A stretch of DNA of 64,000 nucleotides from Isoetes taiwanensis (lineage: Eukaryota; Streptophyta; Lycopodiopsida; Isoetales; Isoetaceae), in assembly GCA_021234155.1 (NCBI GenBank), contig JAJEKV010000114.1, positions 1,255,654 through 1,319,653 on the forward strand, written 5' to 3'. A program made the translations under genes and the position numbers. Shown here one piece after another: positions 22,165 through 32,217 of this stretch (position 1 is its first letter; every line of letters begins with the position of its first letter). Under the pieces are notes generated by a model. That model ran no database searches. It saw only the letters and a list, made by a program, of their open reading frames with translations, and was not told where the DNA came from.

Positions 22165-22793
22165 TCACTATTTGTATTATATAAAGTCTGATGATTAGCA
22201 TTATCTAATTTAATAGTCCAATAAGATCGATGCCTATGCGCCATTGTAGGGCATGCACAACAGTCTCCCATATTCCAACAAAATGGATTGGTAAGCCATG
22301 CACCACATAATATTCAACTATACTCCCATGAAAAAAAGCTAAGTATCTTTTCCCATTGCATTCCATAACCTATTACGTAGTTCAAATATTAGAGACACAG
22401 TTTATTCACAACTATCGAGACTTCCTCAAAATAAAATCATGACTAATGCTAAAAGCCACTACCTCCTTCTGAACCAAAGAGGGACATACACTTCTTCAAC
22501 TATAACATTGTTGCTTTTCATATTGCAGCAAAGCTTTCTGCAGGTTCCTAAAGCCTACCAATGCCTCACCATAAAATCATTTCATTAGAAGTATCATCTA
22601 TACAAATACAACACACTACAACATTTCTACAGGTCAACAGTTAAGATCAAATCTATAATTTCGTATGCACATAGTTTCTTATCTTCATCAATGAACCTCA
22701 AAGACTCGCTCTATCTACCTTTGCCCCCTCCAAGCCACATTGTTAGCTTTCAAATTGTTACCAAAGCCCGGCAACGCCGGGCACCATAACTAG
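22165..22793 (+). mobile_element. short non-autonomous Helitron
   Basis: The 3' end is diagnostic: hairpin GCCCGGCAACGCCGGGC (22766-22782), then ACCATAA and CTAG (22790-22793), followed by T. The proposed 5' end, TCACTATTTGTATTATATAA at 22165, starts with TC after A, as in plant Helitrons. No target-site duplication is expected for an A|T insertion. The 629-bp interior has no gene. The 3' end is firmer than the 5' end. Confidence 0.6.
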
Positions 22794-22821
22794 TGTCTTT
22801 ATGTTTTGCATTTTTAGCCTT

Positions 22822-24960
22822 CTAATTCTTTAGGAAGTTCGTAGACCAAAATACAAACTTCTTGATGTCATCATTACTGACCTTGTACTTGTCCAGCAAT
22901 CCAATTTCAGATAATGCAACATCCCCGATAGCCTTTGTAATTCGGTTCCTACAGTTGACTTCATTGTATGTACATCCCACATGGCTGCAACACTCAACGA
23001 AGGACATCCTATCCTTAGTGAAAGTACTCTTCTTGTACAAGACTTCTTTCTTCAGGCACTGGTCTAAAATCCAAATGGTCTCAGTTTCGTCTAGCCCCTG
23101 AGTCTTTCTCATCTCTGTCACATTCAAGTCAAAGATGCTTACATCAACAGGAGGCACTCTACCCATAGTATCTGGCAGCTTCTTTTGTACATAAGCGTCC
23201 CAGAATTCATTCCATTTGAGCCATACTGCCTCCTTACAAAAGACAATCTTATATGAGTCTGTTGGACCTGACCTGCTAGATGTGCTATCAGAAGGATTTG
23301 CATTGTCATCACCATCTTTTTTCTTCGATTTTCTTGCAGTCTTCTTCTTCTCATGTATAATTGTCTGCGATAGAGTCCGCTCCAGCAGCTTGAATGCCTC
23401 AGACTTTGACCCGCCCTGTCTGGTGGGTAATGGGCAGCCATATTCCACCCATTGTTGACGTGCATGGCGCAGTTGCTCCACGTATGGACTACAATAGTAC
23501 AGAAATTAAATCAGTATCTTAGAAAAGAAACACGCCTGGTGCGAATTGAATTGATTTAAAGCACGCCTATTAACACAATTCATGCTTCAATTCACGCCAG
23601 GCATGCCCTCACAGCAACGCAATTCGCGCCAGGTGTGCTTTACACTATGTAGAAAGCACGTCTGGTGCGAATGGAATTGATCAACACAGAAAGCACACCT
23701 GGTGTGAATTTAATTGAATTAAAAGCAACGCCTGCTAACGCAATTCACGCCAGGTGTTCTTCTAAATCAAGGCAATTCGCGCCAGGCGTGCTTTACGCTA
23801 TGTAGAAAGCACGCCTGGCGTGAATTAAATTGATTTAAAAGCACGCCTGGCGTGAATTAAAATGATTTAAAAGTAGGGCTGAATATTAAAATGATAATAT
23901 TTTACTGTAGTTAAGTACCTTTTGTGCAGAAACATTTTTCCCATTTCATTTAAAGTTGCATTAATCTCAGCCATATCTGCAGATGAAGTATTGGTATCCA
24001 AGAGTCGACACCTCCTATACGCATAGTGATTGTAGAACATTGTTTGGCCTGTTTGTTCTGCCTGCCTGATGAGGGCCTTTTGTGCCTCAACTGAATGCTG
24101 CCCGTCGATGATAACGAATTAATCTCATTATTTTCTAATAACTCCTCGGCGTTCGACCACACAACAGGTTTGTTCCTGATCGAATCCTAAGGTAACACAT
24201 CTGTTGGCATAGCCATTTGATCTGAATTACTAATCCTGCTCTGAACAATCTCCATAGCATGTGCTGAATCATATCTTCTGCTAACATAAATGCCACATGG
24301 ATAATGGTCAGACTACTTATTTAGCTTGTTCATGGCCTCCACAGGACAGGTTCTCAAACTCGGAAGCCTCTATGCCCTTGACAACCGCAGGTTGAACATC
24401 CTTCCCTAGATTCAGACCCTCCTAGAAGCTTTCAAGTCAACTAATTCTCTAGCTTGCTGCATGTAGTGACTTGGTGTCGGTTTATTGAACATGCCTCTAC
24501 GCATAGCTGTAACCCCGTGGCAAATAGATATTGGTGTAATTGCTACATTAGTGGGCCAACCATATTTAAAACATGTCTCACCGTTCACATCTGTCTTCAT
24601 GAAAGTATCTTTGCATACAGTAGCTCTACAATAAGTCTGATCAGCTCCTTCTTCTACTTATGTATCATCTCCAAGAGCAACTTGCAGTTGGTGTCGTCCT
24701 CTTCCTCACAAGAGATTACGATCCCTTGTTTGGTCATCTTGTCTGCTTCCTTTTTCCTCGAGATAAGTGTTAAGTCGAGCTTGCCATTTGTCTTCGCGAC
24801 ATCAACGAACCACTTGGCACCCTCATCCATTTCCTCTTCAGGGCATGGAGGGTCAGTGGTTGCTAGAAGAATAGACTCTTCATCATTTAAGGTGAGATCA
24901 TATGTATTACATCTGGGTCGTCTACCCTTGGCTTCTTACCAGGAATAGACCCCAAATTAA
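22822..24960 (-). pseudogene. unrecognised multi-exon gene with a DGQHS motif; several breaks
   Basis: The last exon (23488-22822) encodes QLRHARQQWVEYGCPLP, a Lys-rich patch, then FCKEAVWLKWNEFWDAYVQK and a Cys-rich end. It joins in phase to an exon ending at 23919 that reads FVIIDGQHSVEAQKALIRQA, TMFYNHYAYRRCRLLDTN and INATLNEMGKMFLHK. Further upstream in the same direction are SDHYPCGIYVSRRYDSAHAM, NKPVVWSNAEELLENNEIN, FKYGWPTNVAITPISICHG and RKKEADKMTKQGIVISCEEE. At least two stops (TAG at about 24198 and about 24656) and two frameshifts interrupt it. IIDGQHS recalls the DGQHR/ParB-Srx loop (DndB-type proteins, ParB-like nucleases); that link is inference from a few residues. A transposon-encoded protein is likely given the setting. 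Confidence 0.5.
23531..23858. repeat. palindrome array, CACGCC(T/A)GGCGTG, inside an intron
   Basis: About eleven copies of the 13-bp near-perfect palindrome are spaced 20-60 bp apart, alternately written as CACGCCTGGCGTG and CGCGCCAGGCGTG. Several sit in a local 34-bp unit (gcacgcctggcgtgaatt plus aaattgatttaaaa). They lie in the 430-bp intron (23918-23489) of the DGQHS gene. Each can form a short hairpin. Confidence 0.85.
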
Positions 24961-24968
24961 TTAGTATA

Positions 24969-25166
24969 ATTCACGCTTGGCGTGTTTCTAGCTCTTATTA
25001 TAGACCATGCTTTGCGTGAATTTAAAGCTAAATTAGTATAATTCACGTTTGGCGTGTTTTTAGCTCCTATTATAGACCCTTTATCTATCCATATTTTACA
25101 CTACGTATCCTTATTGAAGACTGCTATCTCTAATTGTCAAACCCCCAGTTCATGCTGGGCGTGTAC
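24969..25166. repeat. second palindrome cluster
   Basis: CACGCTTGGCGTG (24971), catgctttgcgtg (25007), CACGTTTGGCGTG (25043) and catgctgggcgtg (25151) lie between the DGQHS gene and the divergent short frame at 25849. The spacer tagctc(t/c)tattatagacc is also repeated here. Confidence 0.8.
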
Positions 25167-25848
25167 CCCTCTGTTAAAACTACTAAGAACTATATTCTAA
25201 AAAATAGAGCAAAATTATATTCTAAAAACAGAGAATCAGAGCATTAACTGAAGATAATATACCTTGTATATTGCAAGGATAGAACTCAAATTCATGCAAA
25301 GCATAATACTCTCTACACAGTCTGTATTTTGTGGCGAAAAAGCATATTAAATACCTTGAATAAGGGTTTGATGAACGTCCTCTGAAACTTGAGAAGAGCA
25401 GGGTTTTGAGTTTCCTCAGCCACCGCTCCCTCGGCCCCATCCGCCTCGACCACCTCTCGTTTTAGAAGACATCTCCGAATTGCCTAGTAGCAGAGTCGGA
25501 AGGTCGCCTGGATAAGCGCGCGAGTTGCTCAAAGAAAAAGAGCTGCCAAGAAATAGCTTTCTACCTGCACGAAAAATTTGAATTTCAAGAGAGCTCAATA
25601 TGCGGTTTCGAAATATTTTTGACACAAAAAATAATAATGATGAAAATTCAGTTTTCAAAAAAAAGAAAGAACCCGTCCGCCGACTTCTTTCATTGAGTTT
25701 TTAAAAATCAATCTACCGAGTTCTTTATATTACTTTTATCCCGCCTAAACGTAGTTACCTAATCTTTCTTCTAATTCAATTTTTTTCCGACCGCCTGCGT
25801 TTTTTCGAGCGCCTGTGATTTCAAGAACTCGATTCGGCTTTCTCAAGA

Positions 25849-26163
25849 ATGGCTACAGAAGTCTCGTATGTATCTCATTCCTATAACTTATACAATAATT
25901 TCTAATAGTAGGCATCTGAATAGGCAATTGTCTGCAGTGTCAAAGATGAATGTTTCATCTTAACTACAAATCAGAAAAGGAAAGTAGAATTATGCAAGAT
26001 CGACTCCATCGCTCTGACTGCAAATTGTCATGGAATTACGCTCGAGGATAAGTATGTCCGAGTTACAGTGATTAACTACTGCACTATGGATGAAGCTTTA
26101 CCTCACAGACGCCCCCGTGGGAATACAATCGGTGAAAGTGTTGGAATTTTTGTTGCATGGTAA
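25849..26163 (+). pseudogene. short frame like the C-terminal domain of plant En/Spm-Ptta transposases
   Basis: Exon 1 (25849-25865, MATEVS) joins in phase to exon 2 from 25938. This gives VKDECFILTTNQKRKVELCK, then a beta-rich stretch, ALPHRRPRGNTIGESVGIFV and AW. The pattern LPR..G.TIGE..G..VAWP occurs at the end of many plant transposon-associated proteins, where it follows the catalytic part. Here it stands alone, and a TAA follows AW just before a GT donor (gtatgt at 26170), so a C-terminal exon may have been lost. It is divergent from the DGQHS gene. Confidence 0.5.
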
Positions 26164-26481
26164 AAAAGGTATGTAACATGTATTATATTGGAGAAAGATA
26201 GAAGTAGACAAAATTGATTGACAAAATTTTACAATTATAATCTGCATAAACCAGATAGTCATACAAAATCCCTATTTCAATTATATAATCTGGATAACCA
26301 GACATACAAAATCCCAGACTGCTCAAGCCTAGTCTACTGAGTCGCCTGGCTATCGATGCTCCCGTTTCCATTCCAGGGCATAGTGAATTCTTCAGGTAAG
26401 ACTCCAGCATAAATCCCACCCCCTCCTCCTCCTCCTCCACCTTCGGTTCATGTTGAGGCAAGCGGGCATAGAGGCTGGCTA

Positions 26482-26840
26482 CTAAGAAACGAAGCTCCTG
26501 GTTTGAATTTCAAGCTGGTGGTTGCGAGATTCGCTTTCGATCAATGCATGAACAACATTATCGAAGTGATCAGCCAATACGGCCAGTCTCCTTGTTATGT
26601 CAAGGGCCTCAGAGCCCAGATTTAAAACGGCCCTACGTTCAAGTATTGAAGGGGATGCGAGGTTTGTGCAACTAGAGCTGAGCTCGGAGGGGCTACAGCC
26701 GGACTGGAGCTTGGAGGTGCTTCAACTGGACTGGAGCTTGGAGACGCAACTAGAGCAGAGTTGTAAGTTTGCTGCGCCATATGGACGTATTCCACAATTG
26801 CATCTTGTTCACCAACTGGGTGATTTATGTAGCTTGGCAT
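26482..26840 (-). pseudogene. unrecognised broken frame with Pro/Ser repeats and a helical tail
   Basis: One frame gives INHPVGEQDAIVEYVHMAQQ and then a repeated PSSSPVEAPPSSSPAVAPP segment. After a one-base shift near 26645 the sense continues as LERRAVLNLGSEALDITRRL, AVLADHFDNVVHALIESESR and NHQLEIQTRSFVS, ending at TAG 26484-26482. The tail looks amphipathic helical. No family is recognised. It lies between palindrome clusters two and three. Confidence 0.4.
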
Positions 26841-26870
26841 GTAACAAAAGGAAGTTAGATGATTATCAGT

Positions 26871-27142
26871 ATTCACGCCTGGCGTACTATATTTATTTAT
26901 AGAATATATATGTAATGATAGACTAAGAAAAAATAGACACGTCCGGCGTGCTAAAACTAAGAGTTGAAACAAACTATATACACGTTTGGCATGCATTAGG
27001 AGGGGAGAAATTTTTTTACACGCTCAGGAAAAAAATATACATGCTTGACGTGCATTGAGCAGAGGGAAAAAAAACCTATACACATTTGATAGATAAGTAA
27101 ATAGATAAAGGCAGGCGATTAAAAACACGCTTAGCGTGCATG
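26871..27142. repeat. third palindrome cluster
   Basis: CACGCCTGGCGTA (26873), CACGTCCGGCGTG (26939), CACGTTTGGCATG (26981), CATGCTTGACGTG (27040) and CACGCTTAGCGTG (27126), with weaker forms at 27019 and 27081. A last diverged pair lies at about 27890-27920. Confidence 0.8.
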
Positions 27143-28310
27143 TTTTAAATTTTTTCTTTAAGAGTTTTCTAAGAACTAATATATAAAGTTAACTGATATG
27201 TAAAATCTAATCCTTCTTTGTAAAATGTAATATAGAACTAGAAATTATAAGGTTAACTGTTCATAATAGAAACTTGCATGCTACAGCATGTTTCATTCGA
27301 GAAGAAAAACTCAACGATTTACTCGAAACAAAAAGAAGCTGATGAAGTTTATAAAAAGCTATGCTTGCTTTCATAAACATCATCTGCTTCCTCTGCATCG
27401 AGCAAGATCGTTGAGCTTCTCTTCTTGGATTAAACCTGCTATAGACATGCATCTTAAAATTAAATCAAAACTAACCTTGAATTCTGAGGCCTTTGTTGAA
27501 CGCGTAGAGTTCCGATGTCCTTTGTAGCCTCTCCTACAGATGCTTTTTTTGCCTGTGGAGAAGAAAAGAGCAGAGTCTTCAAGTAAGTTTAGGAGGCTCG
27601 CATGCAGTTAGAGAAGGTTAGAAATTGTAGAAACTCATCATGCAAAATCCAGAAGGCTAAAAATTGTTGAAAAAAAACCTGCTCACCAAGATTTAAGCAT
27701 GCTAAGAGGTCGAAAATGCAAATCTAAGCACGCTAGGAGGGCGGAACAAAATATAGCGGAAGCGCAACCGTCAAATCGTATGAAGAAAGAAAGAATAGAG
27801 AAATTTGAGAGTGTGAATTGGATTTATATAGGCATAATTAGAAATTTAGGTCTCACTAATTAGCGTGAATATTTGATAGCCTGAAATAACACATCAGGTG
27901 TACGGTCTTCCCGCCAGGCATGGAGGATATTGCATTTAATGCAATAAATTCTCATGGCTACCTTTTGAAAAATCAGAATTTAGATATTTTATATGTCTTT
28001 TCCTATTCTCATGGCTAAATTTTCAATAATTAAAATTTGGATATATTTTAAAGGTCATTACCTTGTTATTTAAGTTCATTACATTATTGACATGACAGGC
28101 TTTATTAAATTAGGATTATTGCCATGAAATTTCTTGTTTTAAATAATTTTGTTTATATCCATTGTTATTATTATTATTAAATTAAATCTATTTCCAAGGA
28201 ATTTCTTGCGTTTTAAATATTTTGATTTACCTCTATATATTCCATAACGTACTTTTCTTATGGTATATAATTATTGCCTACTCATTGACTAAAAAGGGTG
28301 CAATTTGTCT
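27143..28310. other. no gene seen
   Basis: Very AT-rich. A complementary pair of short frames (27261-27527) has no motif. Nothing else is supported. Confidence 0.5.
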
Positions 28311-28312
28311 AG

Positions 28313-29093
28313 GTCAATGGTGCCTCTCCAACTGAAGATGGTGTGCATATTGATAATGGCAATTTCAATGAAGAAGCACCTCCTACCAAGAATGTTGAAG
28401 AAAAACAATTAGTCCTCTACAATAGGGTGCAATGGAGGAACAAGAAGGTGAGAATCGTGCACAAGTGCAACAAGAAAATAGTAGGCCAATGAGTCATTGT
28501 ACTAACAGATCATGGTCTGAAAGGCTAGGGGAAGACAATCTTGGTAATGGAGTTTCTAAGTTGGAAGACAACTGGAAAGGTAAGGGTTTGAGTGACAACG
28601 AACGTTTTGGTTGTGTCAAGCAATTGGAGGTTCCTTGCATCATGGCATGGCCTATAAGTAGTGTTCAATTTGTGGAGGATTACCTTTTTCCAGAGTCTGA
28701 GGTTGTTGAGGATAATGATTGTCTTGATTCTGATCCATTAATAGTGGGAACCCTAAACCTAAGCAAAATCCTAGCAAGAGAGCCAAGTTGATTAGTAACA
28801 CTAAACGTGAGACTATGGTGAAGGTTAGGGGCTCAGATTGTTGTTGGAGTGGTTGTATGCAATTCTTTACAATAGAACAATTGATGGAAGTAAGAGCCAC
28901 TTTTCAAAAGTATATTGTTGATGAGAGGAGGATCTACATGTATACAATCTTCGAGCATGCACTTCAGGATGAAAGAAATCCAAACAGAAAATGATACTCT
29001 TTACTAGGCAAATGGATATGTAAAAAAGCATGGCAGAATATCTATGCAGAATAGAACATCGTCACTCAAGAACTGAAATACAGAATAACATCT
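28313..29093 (+). pseudogene. transposon-type protein fragment with a Cys motif, frame-shifted
   Basis: From an AG acceptor at 28312 the frame reads VNGASPTEDGVHIDNGNF. It shifts near 28432 to an acidic stretch (LEDNWKGKGLSDNERFGCVK, SSVQFVEDYLFPESEVVEDN), and shifts again near 28750 to a basic stretch and then SDCCWSGCMQFFTIEQLMEV and FEHALQDERNPNRK. After a TAG the same frame gives ANGYVKKHGRISMQNR. The CC..GC pattern followed by a helix and a basic YVKKHGR segment recalls N-terminal regions of large plant and invertebrate transposon proteins; I cannot name the family. Two shifts and a stop mark it as decayed or miscalled. Confidence 0.4.
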
Positions 29094-29159
29094 AATCTAT
29101 CTACTTAAACATACATGGTTAGGTTCCTTTGTTAGGGCTGGTGATCTCAGAATCTATAA

Positions 29160-29408
29160 GGATGCTAAGGCTAATCTAACATGCTATCCCAGCTCATTAT
29201 CGGACTAAAAGTTGGTATTGCACAACAGACTCACTGTTTGCTTGATCCCTGGCTTGCTCCCGCACCTCGAATCGCATCCATGCCTTTGCTTAGATTGAAG
29301 GCAATTGAACCTGGAGAATCTGTTGTGCAAAGGCGGCTTGGCGATGTTTGGCAATGCGAACTAGCAGCTTGGCTTGGCCGGAATGGGACCTGTCTACGGG
29401 AAAGATAA
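29160..29408 (+). mobile_element. L1-type LINE fragment, plus strand
   Basis: The frame reads IIGLKVGIAQQTHCLLDPWL, then PLLRLKAIEPGESVVQ and WQCELAAWLGRNGTC. The VG....(x)..DPWL pattern is that found after the reverse transcriptase in plant LINE ORF2 proteins. Only this short piece is visible. Confidence 0.45.
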
Positions 29409-29639
29409 TATATCCAAGTATTCCTCAAAAGTCAAACATCTCTTCTCAGAGGCAAGTTGAGAACATATGTATGCCATAACTAGTCTATCTTGTGCCTTTT
29501 CTAGATAGACCACAACCACCAAATTGAAGCTAAATGAAAAGCCTGCTGTTGCAACCTATTCCAAGTGAAAGAATAAATAGCGAGAAACACCTGCTGCCTA
29601 GTTAATGCCAGATGGAAGAGAGATAGCAACCACGACTAT

Positions 29640-30065
29640 TGGTCAAACTTGGTTGCATAGAAAACAATAGTGCTCGAGACTCTCAGGTTGCTGCTTATAC
29701 AATGGGCAAAGTTTGGAAATGTGAAGAGCAAACTTATGAACAAGCACGTTAACCTACAAGTATCTATGAAGGATCTGCCACCACAAGGCAGAGACTTTGT
29801 GATGAAGGAATTTATCCCAAGCCAAGAATACATTTGCTTCCACTGAGGAGGGGAAAGACGAAGCTATCAACCAGCCCCAGGGGAACAATATCAATGTTGA
29901 CCATCTTCTGATATAAAGAATGCACAAGATCTTGTGCATTAACAACTTGGGGACCAATCCAAATAGGCACATCAACAGGTTGCCAAGAAGTGGCTTGTAG
30001 AATATCAGCCAGCTTTTGCCAAATAACTCTTTTCCATCGAGATAGCATAAAATTAGTCTATTCAA
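29640..30065 (-). mobile_element. L1-type LINE fragment with zf-RVT domain, minus strand
   Basis: Reading from 30065: LSRWKRVIWQKLADILQATS, WIGPQVVNAQDLVHSLYQKM, then after a one-base shift WDKFLHHKVSALWWQILHRY, a TAG, and LCPLYKQQPESLEHYCFLCN. The order W..L..K...W.I, CP, E..HYCF.C is the zinc-binding reverse transcriptase C-terminal domain (zf-RVT). It is disrupted by one shift and at least two stops. It faces the plus-strand LINE piece 230 bp away, so two insertions or an inversion are involved. Confidence 0.6.
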
Positions 30066-30069
30066 TTCA

Positions 30070-30720
30070 ATGAAGCATATATAACTATATATTATGTGAT
30101 ATCACAACACCTACACATCAATTGTGAGTATGCAGGAGTAATTAATCACATGGCAAAGTGTCATTTTACAACTTAACAAATGAATCAATAATCTCTTCCT
30201 TGCTAAACAATCATTGAGCTAGCAAAGGTTATCATTGGTTGAATGATTTTGACTTTCTAGTAGGCAACATGAAGTTGTTGGGGTAAAGTCCATGCCATTC
30301 TTCTAGTTTTTCAACTTAGTACTCTCATATATGTGCAAAAAGAAAGGGATATAAACTTTACAAATCGAGTTAGATTGAATAAAGTGAATGTAGTCAATTT
30401 TGAAGGATACTAGACATTGTGAGTATTAAATGCTCTAGATTATTACACATTAGATAGTAGATAGTATCCAATTTGATAAGACTAGTTATCTGCTAGAACT
30501 GTATGGATGAAATTGTGGCCAGACAAACGACAGCAACAAGGAAATCTTAGGACTATTTTGTCCTTCATGAGTCAATCGAGAAAAATCTTGACATGGGTAA
30601 GATGTGAATATAGAAAGTAAGGCATTGTCCATGATAGGACAACGTTGCACATGCTTTTGGTGTTGGAGTGTGTCTAGACTCATGAAGATAATGTGGAGAG
30701 GAAGACTTTAAAGCAACTTT
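30070..30720. other. no gene seen
   Basis: AT-rich spacer with no supported frame or repeat. Confidence 0.5.
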
Positions 30721-30775
30721 TATGGGTTGTCACGCATATCCTTCTTGAGAATGTCACAAGTAGGAGATACTGGTA

Positions 30776-31185
30776 TGTGGGTCATGGAGTATCGAGCAGT
30801 TCTAATGTCCACTGGAGTGCACCATGTGGGTCATGGAGTATCGAGCAGTTCTAATGTCCACTGGAGTGCACCAGATGCACGATTGTGTCTATGCTTGAGA
30901 ACATCTAAATTGAAGGAGTCTGCCAATGTCCACTGGAGGGCCCCACGAGGCGCGACGTGTAGCATCAGAATTGAGCGAGTCTCCTAATGTCCACTGGAGG
31001 ACGCCATGAGGCACAATGTGTCTATACTCGAGAACGTCAGAATTAAGCGAGTCGTGGAGCATTGAGCATTTCTAACATCCACTAGAGAGCACCAGATACA
31101 TAGTAACTTCTCGATATAACGTGCAGATACGAGAGTCAAACATTACATGGGGCATTGAGTATTTCTAACGTCCACTAGAGAGCAT
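30776..31185 (+). repeat. 49-bp tandem repeat decaying into dispersed copies
   Basis: Two perfect 49-bp units (30776-30824 and 30825-30873, tgtgggtcatggagtatcga plus gcagttctaatgtccactgg plus agtgcacca) are followed by degenerate copies of aatgtccactggag at about 30925, 30986, 31074 and 31169. A further block at 31092-31150 (gatacatagtaacttctc to gagtcaaacattac) recurs at 31402-31452. Confidence 0.85.
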
Positions 31186-31536
31186 CTGTGCCGAGTTCCT
31201 AGGAACATTAGCATCCTACCTGTTAAAATCTAGAATTTCCGACGGAGAAAAAAAATTCAGGAAGTTTTCCTTCAAAATCTGTGGGTTTCTTTATATTTTT
31301 CCGGATGAAATCTAAATTTTCATAGGCCCCTTCCGCCTAGCATAAATTATACATGAGATATACTTGTTGGGTTTTTGGAGTTTGTCCCACGCTGCTGATC
31401 GGATACACAGTAGCTTCTCCGACAACGTGCAGATACACGAGTCAAACATTACGGGCGGACGATGCATGTGTATAGTGGTTATAGTAGTATGTGGCGGCCA
31501 GAGCAACAAGGTGGAGCATAGTTGGAAGACGTGAGA

Positions 31537-31730
31537 GATTCTCATTGCTTTTGCTTGAAGATTCTATTTGCTTGGACCAGTTTGTCCACGTTGGCAGCGT
31601 GACGTGGCCAATATTTCCTTCCACATTTTGGATTCTCATTTTACTTTTGCTTCAAGATTCTATTTGCTTGGAATATAGGGTGTCCACGTCGGCAGCGTGA
31701 CGTGGCCAATATTCCCGTCTGCATTTTGGA
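31537..31730 (+). repeat. promoter-proximal tandem duplication, about 98 bp
   Basis: gattctcatt, aagattctatttgcttgga, tgtccacgt(t/c)ggcagcgtg and acgtggccaatatt occur in order at 31537-31629 and 31631-31730, diverged by about 15 per cent. It lies 490-680 bp upstream of the kinase ATG. Confidence 0.9.
31602..31706 (+). promoter_or_regulatory. paired ACGTGGC (ABRE/G-box-like) sites next to CCAAT
   Basis: ACGTGGC at 31602-31608 and 31700-31706 matches the core bound by plant bZIP factors of the ABF/AREB type. Each runs directly into CCAATAT. They are the best conserved parts of the duplicated segment. Function in the kinase promoter is inference. Confidence 0.45.
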
Positions 31731-32217
31731 TTCTAGTAAATATCAAAGTTGGAACCAGCTAAGCGGCGCCGCCCCGACCCCGCCATGCTGCTGGACGCGT
31801 TTACATTTTAACCAGAGCCCCTCCATTTGTCCTGCCATTTCCGGCCAATCCAGTCTGCCCTCTCGTGAGCGCCATAGCTTCCATATTCCAAGCTCACCTG
31901 AGGTAGATTCGGTACCTTCACATTTTGAACACTTGCCTCGGAGGGATCAGACATCACCTTCGCATTTGTTCGGAAGTTTTTTCTCCGGTTAGCCCTAAAT
32001 TTCTGAGTTTTTCGAGATTGTAACTCAATTTTGAAGTTTTGGATAGATTTTGTTCCGACCCATTAAGCAGTTTTGGGCAACTATTGAGCTAATTTTATAG
32101 ATTTCAAGCTAGAGTCTGAAGATTGCAGGATTTTTGGTATTTTTGCATCCGCAAGTTTCTCGTTTTTGGGATTTTCGATATTAAAACTGATCACTATATT
32201 TCCAAGAATCAGATTAA

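Noticed and set aside
23531-23858. CRISPR-like array
   Set aside because: Palindromic repeats with irregular spacers in a plant nuclear intron; no fixed spacer length, no cas genes, eukaryotic context.
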